Assembly (NCBI GenBank): GCA_029532625.1
Contig: JARFXM010000009.1
Coordinates: 992,001-1,056,000 of the forward strand
Reading direction: 5' to 3'
DNA from: Lomentospora prolificans
Taxonomy: Eukaryota > Ascomycota > Sordariomycetes > Microascales > Microascaceae
Length of the DNA: 64,000 nucleotides
The notes beneath the pieces are model-generated. The model had not been told where the DNA came from. It searched no databases and saw nothing but the letters and a program-made list of their open reading frames with translations. Shown here piece after piece: positions 45,936 to 55,102 of this stretch. How positions within the stretch are numbered: the stretch's first letter is position 1; the number at the start of each line of letters is the position of its first letter. Made by a program: the position numbers and the translations under genes.

Positions 45936-47858
45936 ATGAAGTTCGCTGCCGCCCTTGCTCTCTTCGCTGTTGCGAATGCCAGCGTTCTCCCTCGACACGG
46001 AAGGGGAGGTGGTCGAGGCCCTAGGCCCGGATCCGGATACGAGGAGGGTGATAACCAGATCACCTCCGCTCCTGCCCAGCCCACCGACCTTCCCGTTGAG
46101 GAGGTCCCTGCCGACTCCACCGTCTATGTCGACACCACCATTGATGTCGCCCCTGTAGAAACCCCCAGCCCAGACGTACCGGTCGAGGGTGGCGAGGAGC
46201 CTCCCTCTGAGGAGACCCCCGAAGAGACCCCCGAAGAGGATACTCCTCCTGCTGAGGAATCTCCCGAAGAGACTCCCGAAGAGGACACTCCTCCTGCTGA
46301 GGAAACTACCGAAGTCCCCTCCGAGACACCCGAGGAGCCCGCTTACTCCGAGCCCGCCGTCTCCGGTACCGAGACTGCTGATGGTTCCGTCCCTGAGGCC
46401 TCCGAGTCTGCCTCTGAGTCTGTCGAGTCTGTTATCGAATCGGTTACCGAGGCCACTTCCGTTTCTGCCTCCGCCACCGAGGACACCGCTACTGGCACCG
46501 AGGTTGAGGAGACTGCCTCCGCCACCGTGACTGATGCCTCTGCTACTGTCACCCCTCCTCCTTTCGCTAACTCTACTGCCACCGGCGTTAGCTCCTCCGT
46601 TGACGGTGCTGCTCTTACCACCTTGACCGTCATCACCACTGAGGTCAAGACCATCACTTCTTGCGCTCCCACCGTCACCAACTGCCCCGCCAAGCCCTCC
46701 GATATTGCCAGCCTTTCCCCCGATGAGGTTGAGGTTGTTGTTGTCACCAACACCATTGCCCTCACTGAGGTTGTCTGCCCCGTCTCCGAGGTGCCGGCCA
46801 TTTCCAGCTCTGTCATCTCCCAGGCCATCACTGGTGGTATCACTGGTGTCACCTTGACCGCTGAGCCTACCACTACCGTCCACGCCACCTCCACCACCAC
46901 TGACTACATCACCGTCCAGAGGCCCACTAATGGCGCTTCCCCATCCGGCAGCATTGGCAACGGCAGCACCGTCCCTGGCGAGGAGGAGAGCTCCCCCGAG
47001 GAGGGCAACAATGGTTCCAACAACGGCTCCACCACCCCTGGGAACTCTGACGATGGCTCTTGCGTCTGCCCTGAGGCTGTTACTGTCACTGTCCCTGCCT
47101 CCACCGTCTACGTCACCATTGGCAGCAACGGCTCCCCCACCGCTGGTGGCTCTGCCCCCGTCCAGACCGGTGACAGCTCCTCCCCCATCGGTGGCTCTGA
47201 CGACTCCGAGGAGGGTGATGACGAGGAGGCCTGTGACGGCTCCTGCCCCGATGATGAAGACGATGGTGCTGAGGATGAGGGCTCTTGCGACGGCACCTGT
47301 GACGATGGCGAGGATGATGGCGAGGACGTCGATGAGTGCGAGGACATTGAAGTAACCACCACCATTCGTGAGACCGTTACCTCTGCTGCCCCCACCACCG
47401 CGGTTGACGCCACCGCCACTGCTGATGTTAGTGTCACGGAGGAGGCTTCCGCCACTGAGACTGCCACTGCTACTGGTGAGGAGACCGCCGAGGCCTCCGT
47501 CACTGCCTCTGCTACCGCTGAGGAGACTGCTGAAGCTTCTGCCACCGCTTCTGTCGAGGAGTCTGCTGCCGCCACTGAGGCCGCTAGCTCCACCGACTCT
47601 GCCGAAGCTACTGAGGAGACCTACGCCGAGGAGCTCCCCGTTGAGGAGCCCGCTCCTACCGAGTCCGCCCCTGCTGTTGAGACCCCCGCTTCCGAGGAGC
47701 CACCTGTCGAGGAGGCCCCCGTCGAGGAGAACACCGCTCCTGAGACCGATCAACCCATTCAGGGTTCCGAGGAGACTCCCTCTGACGACGAGACCGTCTA
47801 CGTCGACGAGGTCATCGATGTCGTCCCTGTCCCTGCCGATACCCCTACCAGCGCTTAA
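45936..47858 (+). CDS. Secreted acidic Ser/Thr/Glu-rich mucin-like protein
   Basis: Single exon, 640 residues. A clear signal peptide (MKFAAALALFAVANAS, cleavage near residue 16-20) is followed by a short basic Gly/Arg segment (RHGRGGGRGPRPG). The body is low complexity: a Glu/Pro/Thr region with a 15-residue tandem duplication, a Ser/Thr/Glu region, a segment with paired cysteines resembling fungal cell-wall proteins (SCAPTVTNCP...EVVCPVSE), a TVTVPASTVYVTIG strand, an Asp/Glu/Cys-rich stretch (ACDGSCPDDEDDG...SCDGTCDDG), and another Ser/Thr/Glu region. STVYVDTTIDVAPV near the N-terminus is echoed by ETVYVDEVIDVVPV at the C-terminus. There is no hydrophobic C-terminal tail, so no GPI anchor. 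Likely a heavily O-glycosylated secreted or wall-matrix protein; the function is unknown to me. Highly biased codon use suggests strong expression. Confidence 0.85.
   Translation: MKFAAALALFAVANASVLPRHGRGGGRGPRPGSGYEEGDNQITSAPAQPTDLPVEEVPADSTVYVDTTIDVAPVETPSPDVPVEGGEEPPSEETPEETPEEDTPPAEESPEETPEEDTPPAEETTEVPSETPEEPAYSEPAVSGTETADGSVPEASESASESVESVIESVTEATSVSASATEDTATGTEVEETASATVTDASATVTPPPFANSTATGVSSSVDGAALTTLTVITTEVKTITSCAPTVTNCPAKPSDIASLSPDEVEVVVVTNTIALTEVVCPVSEVPAISSSVISQAITGGITGVTLTAEPTTTVHATSTTTDYITVQRPTNGASPSGSIGNGSTVPGEEESSPEEGNNGSNNGSTTPGNSDDGSCVCPEAVTVTVPASTVYVTIGSNGSPTAGGSAPVQTGDSSSPIGGSDDSEEGDDEEACDGSCPDDEDDGAEDEGSCDGTCDDGEDDGEDVDECEDIEVTTTIRETVTSAAPTTAVDATATADVSVTEEASATETATATGEETAEASVTASATAEETAEASATASVEESAAATEAASSTDSAEATEETYAEELPVEEPAPTESAPAVETPASEEPPVEEAPVEENTAPETDQPIQGSEETPSDDETVYVDEVIDVVPVPADTPTSA
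46218..46307 (+). repeat. 45-bp in-frame tandem duplication
   Basis: Two 45-bp units (46218-46262 and 46263-46307) differing at a few third positions and at the last codon. Each encodes PEETPEEDTPPAEE plus Ser or Thr within the secreted protein. Confidence 0.9.
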
Positions 47859-48438
47859 GTCTCTTCAAGACTTGAGAATGAAAGTGTAAATAGCTTTTCC
47901 AAGCGTTTGGGATAGGAAAATTGGGTGTTGATTTCGTCTATCTATATTCATTTCATGTGTCAAGATGAAACGTCATTGCCTACCTAGAATCTTGATACCT
48001 GGTTTCCTTTCTTGTGTGTTCTTTTACTAAGCCTCGACAATTGCTAGCTTCTCATCTAGCATAACAATTGCAATATGACGAATCTTCTAGAGTTCAATGA
48101 TATGCGTATGACTTTGATCAGATCAGCCCTCGGTCCACAATCTGTGATAGGTTTTGAGTGATGCTCAACCCCAATGCCTGATTATGCAGATTTCAAGCAT
48201 GTAACTAGAAAAAAAGCCCAGATAAATAATTGGACAAGGTCATGAAAAACGTAGAAGGCATGATGATGGTATTGATCCTCCCCATCAACTCCTAGACTCC
48301 GTTGCCTAACCTAAAGCCGAATCCCAAACCTTACCCTGGTCCGCCTACAGCATACTATAGTACATTTCTCGTTGACTTATTTCCAAAGCTAAACTAGTAG
48401 TGCTCCCCTCTAAATCACAATCGTCCTCTCTTGGATGC
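47859..48438. other. Convergent 3' regions
   Basis: 580 bp between the stop of the secreted-protein gene (+) and the stop of CENP-Q (-). AT-rich, containing both 3' UTRs; nothing else seen. Confidence 0.5.
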
Positions 48439-51254
48439 TTACTTCTCCGTCTCGCCGTGTAGAACGGCCTCGTAACGGTCCGGCGGTAATGTCCCCGCTA
48501 ACACGCGACGCAAAGCACTAAACGATTCGTCGAGAGAGCGGTCGAGCTTCTCGACGGTGCTGGTGTTGTCGCGGATAGAGGATAGATGATTTGCTAGCTG
48601 GGTAGCCAGAGAGGTAACTTCGTTGTTGGGGAAATTCTGCAGCGGTATTATATTAGGTTTCTGTGATTGTGCGAGATCTGAGGGGGGAAGAGAGATAAAT
48701 AAAAGAAATACTTACGGGAAACACCCACTCGCCCGAGGGGGCGTCCTGCTCCGACGTCAGAACTAGCTTGTCCCTTCCGTACTCGTCGGGATTCCACCTC
48801 TCGGGCAGCAGCGGATGGGCCTTTTTGCGCAGGCCGTCGCGCCAGAGACTTAGCTCCCTCTTGGCGTTCTGCGAAAGGGTGTTCAGCTCGGCGCGTTCCC
48901 TCTCGATGACGGTCTCCATGCGCCGCTCCTCCTGCTCGAGGACCTCGATCGAGTGGAGGAGGGGGTCGAGCCTCTTTTCCAAAGCCTCCGTCTCGGCGAC
49001 CACGGCTTCGAAGTCGAGCTCCACCTCCCTCCCGTCCGGGTCGGGAAACTTCTTGGACCGGCGGGCGAGCTGCAGCGAAGGCTTGGAAGCCGGAGGAAAC
49101 GGCAGGCCCCTGGAGACGCTGTTGACCACGCGCTTGGTCGCGACACGGATGGCAGAGGACGCCGCGTCCCGCCGCGCACCGGGCGGCCGCGTCTGCAGCA
49201 CGGGGCGGGCGGCGAGATGGAGGATCTGGGATACCACGTCAACGGAGGAGCGGTTGAGGGGCGCCCACTTGGAAGAGATTACGGAGACGGGGATCTCGCG
49301 CTGCTTGGGGGCTATGTAGAGGAAAGGCTTGCGTTTCTGGCGACGCCGCCTCGGTTCAGCCTCGGAGTCGGATTCGGATTCCTGGGCGGGCGCGGAGGCT
49401 TCCGAGGCGTTGGACCTGCGACCACGGCGCTTTTTGGGCCGTTCCGCTTCGGGGGCTGCGTCCGGGTCGGGGCTGGCTGCAGCCTCCTCCTCTTCTTCTT
49501 CTTCCTCCGGGACGGGCCTTCGGAGGCGAGTGCGTTGAGCGGACGCAGGTTCGCTGGTGTCTGATTTGCGGGGGCGGCCTCGCCTCTTGGGTTCTGTGGT
49601 GGAAGGCTCCTCAACCTGGCCTTGCTTTGAAAGGGATGGCCGACCTCGCTTCCTCGGCTTGTCTGGACGGGGGCTATCTTCCTCGCCCTCTTGTTCTTGT
49701 TCGGCTTGCTCAGGCTGGTCATTTTGCTTAGATAACGATGGCCTACCCCTCTTTCTGGGTTCTGTTGCCTCCGTACCCGCCTGAGTCTGTTTCGACGGGG
49801 GCCGTCCCCTCTTCTTGGGTTCTTGAGTCGGAGTCTCATCTTGAGGTACCTCCTTTGACCGTGACGGCCTTCCTCTTTTCCGCGGTTCCTTCACAGGTGG
49901 CGTCTCTTCGTCCACCTTATTCGTGAGCGAAGGCCTTCCTCTCCTCCTGGGCTCTTTGGCTGGTGAGTCTTCTTCGCCCGTCTCCTTTGCCAATGATGGC
50001 CGGCCAGGCTTCCTCTTTTTCCCTTGGGCCAGATCGGCGGTTATATTCTTATTCTGGGCTACTTCCACAGGTACTTCTGTCAGCGACGGCCTTCCCCTTT
50101 TCCTCCTTGGCTTAAGTTCTCCCTCCAGTTCGTCGTGCTCACTTTCTCGCTCTGCTGGAATGTCTGGAGCATCCTTTGGCCGCCTTCCGCGCTTCTTCCT
50201 CTCAGGCTGTTCTCCTTGTTCTTGTTCCTGCTCCCCTCCTAGCTCGTCGCGCTCCTCTTCTCCTTCAAACTCGGGCGCCGGTTCGGCAGCATCCTTCGAA
50301 GGTCTTCCTCTTTTCCTTTTTACGGGTTGCTGTTCTGTGGCTTGCTCCCGCTCTTTTTCGCCTTCCAGCTCGTCGTGGTCCTCTGCTCTCTCAGACTCGG
50401 GGTCGAGCTCCGGTCTGTGTGTATCTTTGGTCGCAGGTCTCCCTCGCTTCTTCCTTACGGGTTGTTCTTCTTGTTTCTGTTCCTGCTCTCCTTCTAGCTT
50501 GTCGTCTTCCTGTTCTTTCTCAGACTCAGGCTCACGATCAGGTCCGGCTGCAGTCTTCGCAGGCCTTCCTCGCTTCCTTTTTACGGGTTGTTGCCCTTGG
50601 GCTTGCTCATGCTCTTGTTCCGCTTCTGGCTCGCCGCGCTCTTCTTCTCTCTCAGACTCGGGCTCAGGGTCAGGTTCGGGTACATTCTTCGCTGGCCTTC
50701 CTCGCTTCTTTTTTATGGGCTGTTGCTCTTGGTCTTGACCATTCTCTTGTTCACCTTCCAGCTCGTCGCGCTCCTCCCCTCTCCGGTTGGACTCGGAGTG
50801 GGACCCGTGTTTCGTCGGTCTTCCGCGTTTCTTATTTTTGGATTGTTCTTCCTGGTCTTGCTCCTCCTCCTCAACTTGAACCTGCTCTTCTTCTGCATTT
50901 CCCTCTGCACCTGCAGCGATGTGGACTTTCGAAGGCCGTCCGCGCTTCTTCTTTGGCTTCTGCGCGGGGCTAGTGGTCGCAAGGGCTGCCGTTGTCGCAT
51001 TACTTGGACGGCCTCGTTTCCGGGGTCGTTCTTCCACCGCATCATCATCTATCTCCGTAGTTTGCAGGCCGATAATCTCGTCTTCTTCGGTGTCAGGGGT
51101 CGCCGGCGGCGGGGAGCTGGGCGCGTCGACTGGCAATGACGCGCGTGCCGGGTCACCGCGCTTGCGCTTCAAGCCTTTTGTCCTCGGAGGCTAGATGCGT
51201 CATTGTTAGGATTATCGCGGGCAATCGCATATAGAAAGGGGTCCTTCTTACCAT
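48439..51254 (-). CDS. CENP-Q: CENP-Q-like inner-kinetochore protein with AT-hook array
   Basis: Three exons on the - strand: 51254-51252 (the ATG alone), 51190-48716, 48636-48439; 891 residues. The first intron is GTAAGA...CTAACAATGAC...TAG, which puts PPRTKGLKRKRGD directly after Met. Residues about 55-600 carry some 17 copies of an AT-hook core: fifteen with Gly-Arg-Pro between basic residues (RKRGRPSK, KKRGRPAK and similar) and two GRR variants, spaced by acidic Glu/Gln-rich linkers. The last 270 residues form the CENP-Q (S. pombe Fta7, yeast Okp1) region: FLYIAPKQREIPVSVISSKW, GLPFPPASK, then a long coiled coil (ETALEKRLDPLLHSIEVLEQEERRME-type heptads) continuing into exon 3. CENP-Q is part of COMA/CENP-OPQU, which contacts the centromeric nucleosome. 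AT-hooks bind the minor groove of A/T-rich DNA, so this version may hold A/T-rich centromere DNA directly (inference). Confidence 0.85.
49550..51060 (-). repeat. AT-hook coding repeat array in CENP-Q
   Basis: The exon 2 sequence repeats a basic GRP block followed by an acidic linker. Roughly from 50150 to 50900 the spacing is fairly regular (about 40-45 codons, linkers rich in Glu/Gln with PEPESE and DELEGE phrases), suggesting tandem duplication of one unit. From about 49560 to 50150 the hooks are denser (about 20-25 codons apart, typically RGRPSL). Confidence 0.8.
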
Positions 51255-52224
51255 GATTGAATGTGCAATTGTCTCGACGGATTGGCTTTTGATGGCGCTG
51301 GTGCTTGGTTTCGTGATGGGCGGACGCATTAACTAAAACACGTAAAGTCTTGGTATGCGCACGCGCCACGCGTGGCTGAATGGGTTCTTTGGCAGCCTTT
51401 AGTGTTTTCCGCCAGCCGTTGTCGATTAATCAATCCCTGTTGGTGTTTACTCTAGTTGCTGTTGGCCAAGGCGCAAAAATGGGCTTGAAGGTGGCCCAGA
51501 ACACTGGACAGCCAGCTGGCCACCAGAGAGACGCTGAGACACACAGCCAGCCCAGTGGGGAAGGCCCTGTAGTTTAGTGCTTTCCCCAGGCGGTGGCGTC
51601 AGCACACAGCCTGGCAGCTCGCCAGCGCCAGGCGACGGCCCAGCGGACCGGGACATGGAGAACTTGCAGAGAGCCAGCGAGTCGATCCAACCAGGCCAGG
51701 CGTGTCCCCGGATTCGCCATTTCCTTCTGTAGCTCCAATGTTGTCATCATCGCTGGCTCATACGTGTACTTCTGCGATTCTTGGCTGCCTACTGGTTGAT
51801 GGCGCTGTCTCCGTCCCTGCCGCCGACCTGAGACATTTCATCCCATTTGCACTTGAGGGGATCTGTAATTCTCGTAGTATTCTTTATCCTCTTCTTCTAT
51901 TTAATCTTGCTCTTGGAATCCTACAGCTGGCTTCCCCGAGATCCCCGATTTTTGAGTCACCAGAAACGAGTTCCAGGGCCGTGCCTGCTAAATGTGGACG
52001 ACTTTAATTTACCATTATTATTAGTACAATATCATACCCGCCGTCCCACATTATTCCCAATAGCTCCAGTCCCCTTCCTGATCTCCCTGCTTCTCCCTTC
52101 TTCCTCATCGAACTCCGCGTCGAGCCGCATCAATCCAAAATCCCGCGAAGCTTCCATCAACGCCAGCTTCATCCGATCCTTATCCATCGCGTCGCGTCAA
52201 TAAACAAAGTACATAACCGCGACA
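51255..52224. promoter_or_regulatory. Divergent promoter region, CENP-Q / thioredoxin-like gene
   Basis: 970 bp between the start codons at 51254 (-) and 52225 (+). The right half is pyrimidine-rich, as expected for the leader of the + gene. Short open frames here have no coding character. Confidence 0.5.
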
Positions 52225-53245
52225 ATGCGCTTCTCGTCCACCCTCCTTTTGGCTATGCCCCTGGCCGCGTCGGCGGCCGACAGCCTGTTCAACCAGTACA
52301 AGGCCCAGGTCCAGGATCTTCTCCAGAGCTTTGGCTACACTGGTACCAACAATGCCGGCGAGGCTAAGCCCGCCGAAGACGTGCCTCCCACACCTGACCC
52401 CGAGGAGAGGCGCAAGCAGTACTATGCTGAGGAAGTCCCTGTTTCCGAGAACGCCCTCTCGGTCCTGACCCTTGGCAACTTCAAGGATACCCTCTATGCT
52501 CCCGTGCAGGAGGGCGCCACCACTCCTGAGGAGTGGTGGGTTCTCATTTCTGGTCGTAACAAGACCTGCGGTGGTAGGTGATTCGCTAGCGCTATTCCAT
52601 TGCGTGCTATGGTGATCTGGCGCTGTCCCCTCCGTTCGGAACAACGATTGCTTTAGGAATTTACTTCTCACACGCTTGATGCTAGGTTATCATTGTCTCC
52701 GAGCCGAGTCTGCCTTCAACGAGACGGCGGAGCACTTCGCGACCATCCCCGAGACCCCCCACATGGGCCTCATCAACTGCGACAACGAGCCCGTCCTCTG
52801 CAACTTCTTGAGCGCTGGCGTCGGCAGCATCTGGGTCTTTGAGATGCTTCCCCGTCCCCTCGAGATTGACATTTACGTTAGGCGCCTCAACCTCTCGACT
52901 GTCGAGGCCAAGGATATCATCGGCTACCTTCCCCAGGAGGGTCGTGCGAGGTTCCGCAAGCTTGATTCTCACTTCCACCCCTTTGACGGCACACTTGCTC
53001 AGTACGGCGTCCTCCTTCCTTTGGCGTACGCCACTTGGGTCTTTTCCTTCATCCCCAACTGGCTCTTCATGTTTGCCGTCTCCGCCATCAGCAGAACCAT
53101 GATGTGAGTGCCTCGACGCCAAATTTTGCTAGCTTCTGTGCTATACTTACTAACTCCGCGTAGGACCAACCGCATGCGAAACCACGATGAGCGCCGCGCT
53201 CGCCAGAACGCTGCTTCCGGTGGCGGTGCTGCCCCTGCCAACTAA
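52225..53245 (+). CDS. ER thioredoxin-like membrane protein
   Basis: Three exons: 52225-52573, 52686-53103, 53164-53245; 282 residues. N-terminal signal peptide (MRFSSTLLLAMPLAASA). A thioredoxin-like region begins near SVLTLGNFKDTLYAPV and EEWWVLISGRNKTC, continues HMGLINCDNEPVLCNFLSAGVGSIWVFEML, and ends with a C-terminal hydrophobic helix (LAYATWVFSFIPNWLFMFAVSAI) and a short basic tail. Expected topology: lumenal domain, single C-terminal anchor. I recognise this as a fungal family of uncharacterised ER thioredoxin-fold proteins. The first splice junction falls inside the cysteine motif: the GTAGGT donor gives C-x4-C (TCGGYHC), the alternative GTGGTA donor three bases earlier gives C-x3-C; neither is the usual CxxC, so redox activity is uncertain. 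Confidence 0.8.
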
Positions 53246-53524
53246 GGAGGCGCCATGATATGAGAATGGTAAAAAGAAAAAAAAAAGGGGGGGGGTGGTT
53301 TTCCAGTTGGGGAGAGGTATTCTGTTGCTAAATATTTGGGAACGCTTCTATCCAACGTGCGCCATGCTTCGAACTTTTTATTTAATGTATTTGTTATTCC
53401 AACCTATGGGAATCCCAGCTTAATACGGGAAGGGCAGGTTATGGGGTATCTAGGAAAGATATAGGAAATACGTGTCTCATAAAAATGAAAATCGAATGGG
53501 AAAATGAAGCGAGCCAAAATGTTC

Positions 53525-54189
53525 TTAACTCATCTCATTGCACCTCGCCACCAGCGCGTTCAGTGCGTCAAGAGCATCTTGCGGTAGGTCCTTGTTGTCC
53601 AGCTCGCCGTAGCGGAGGTCGCTCATGGTGCCCACTGTCTTCTTGAGAGACGCGGTTATGTTTTTCTCTTCCTCCTCAAGAGTCTTGATCTCCGATTCCA
53701 GGTCCGCCACAGCGCCGTCGAGTTCGGGAATGATGGAGGAGAGGGTATGCTTTGTGTTTTGCGCATCCGTAGAGGCCCCAAACAGCTGCACGAAACGACA
53801 AGGACGTTAGCTTCTTTATAAACAGGATATGAAGGCTTCTGAACCTCCCCAACTCCGCTGGAAGAAAAGCAGGGTTTTCTGCGACTTACCGCCCTCTCAA
53901 TCTCAATCTCGTCGTCAATCTCCCCTTGTTCCTCCTCCCTCCGGGCCTTGGCGACCTCGTTGCGTAGGCGATAGCCGCGCTTGGCCTCGGCGTCGATGTT
54001 CTCGCGCACGGCGTCGACGGCGGCGGAGCGTTGGTGTTCGAGGTCGCGGTAGAGGGTTTGGATGTTTGGGGAGGACTGGAGGGCGCGGGGGAAGAGGGCG
54101 GCGAATTGGGGTGGGGTGATGATGGAGCGGAGGTCGGCGGGGAGGAGGAGGTAGTTTGTCAGGATTTGGGATTCGGTTGGGGTGGCCAT
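53525..54189 (-). CDS. NKP2: Inner-kinetochore subunit of the NKP2/Cnl2 family
   Basis: Two exons on the - strand: 54189-53890 and 53785-53525; intron 104 bp (GTAAGT...GCAG); 186 residues. The N-terminal domain is characteristic: TESQILTNYLLLPADLRSIITPPQFAALFP, then YRDLEHQRSAAVDAVRENIDAEAKRG, followed by a charged helix. Exon 2 is a coiled coil (DGAVADLESEIKTLEEEEKNITASL) with a short C-terminal helix. NKP2 (Cnl2 in S. pombe) pairs with NKP1 and docks on the COMA/Ctf19 complex, the subassembly that contains CENP-Q. The gene ends 279 bp from the thioredoxin-like gene (convergent) and is head-to-head with EAF3. Confidence 0.87.
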
Positions 54190-55102
54190 TTTCGCGGAGA
54201 GAGAGAGAGAGAGGGAGAGAGCGGAGAAGAGGTAGGGCTCTCTCGGTCGCGGATTGGAGAGTTGGGTGTGTTGCGAGAGAGAGTTGTGAGTGGGTGTGGG
54301 TTGGAGGATGATGATGATGGTGAATGAAGATGAAGGGTGGAAAGGGTGTGGGAAGAAGGATGGGGGAGGATTTGCCTTTTAGCACATCAATTCGCCTTCT
54401 GAGATACTCCAAGTAGCGGTTCTGGGGAACAATGCCGGGCGCAAGATTGATAGTGTATCGCCGGTGCAGCGTTGGAAGGTTTGTCAGAGGTCGGAGCTCT
54501 GCTTGTCGGCTGGTCCGCTGCGCCAGGCTACGTACGAATTGCAATTGTCCAGAAAATAGCAAGACGCGCCCGACGCGTTAAGAGCCTGACATGTACTGCG
54601 TCGCTTAACTTCTCGTCTCCCACCTCACTCTCTCTTATTCTTATCCCTCCATCGGTCCTTCCCTACAAAAGATAAAAAAGAGCCCCTGACTTGTGAGTTG
54701 CCAAATATACATATACAATATGAATACCCTTAAAGCTAGATTTTCTCCTTTATCAACCCAGATTCTAACGTGCTTGTCAAATCTCTTTCGTCCAGCTCCT
54801 GGACCAAACACATGAATCTCTCCTAGACGTCCTGGGTGCGAATTGAGATATTCTTACGGTGGTCATGGTCTAGAAGCACATAGTCTGCACAGTGCGTATT
54901 GCCACACATCTCAATCTTCGTCTGCTAACAGCACTACAGTTTCTGCCCAGACTGATCTTGGGGAGCCCATTTTCGACTTTTGATCTTCTGTATAAATCAC
55001 ATCGCATATTCCGTCCCTTCACACTTTTCTTGACTTCCAGTCCTCTATTTTCTTCTACCTCATCCCCCTCCTCCTCCTCATTTTGCCACTCATATCCACC
55101 TT
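54190..55102. other. Divergent promoter region, NKP2 / EAF3
   Basis: 913 bp between start codons. A (GA)n-type purine tract sits at 54198-54225, immediately before the NKP2 start as read on -. A TATA box for EAF3 lies at 54991-54997. A - strand open stretch at about 54378-54562 has a mitochondrial-presequence-like composition but no ATG (see rejected items). Confidence 0.45.
54991..54997 (+). promoter_or_regulatory. TATA box of EAF3
   Basis: TATAAAT 112 bp before the EAF3 start codon, followed by a CT-rich segment. Good position for a fungal core promoter. Confidence 0.5.

Noticed and set aside
45927..47753. 608-codon open frame on the - strand
   Set aside because: Antisense to the secreted Ser/Thr/Glu-rich protein; the Gly/Leu/Ser-rich translation is the complement of its biased codons, while the + strand has a signal peptide, TATA box and leader.
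54378..54562. Arg-rich, presequence-like open stretch on the - strand (ending YLEYLRRRIDVLKG)
   Set aside because: It has no ATG (opens with TTG), no donor that joins it in frame to NKP2, and no family match; probably NKP2 leader or chance.
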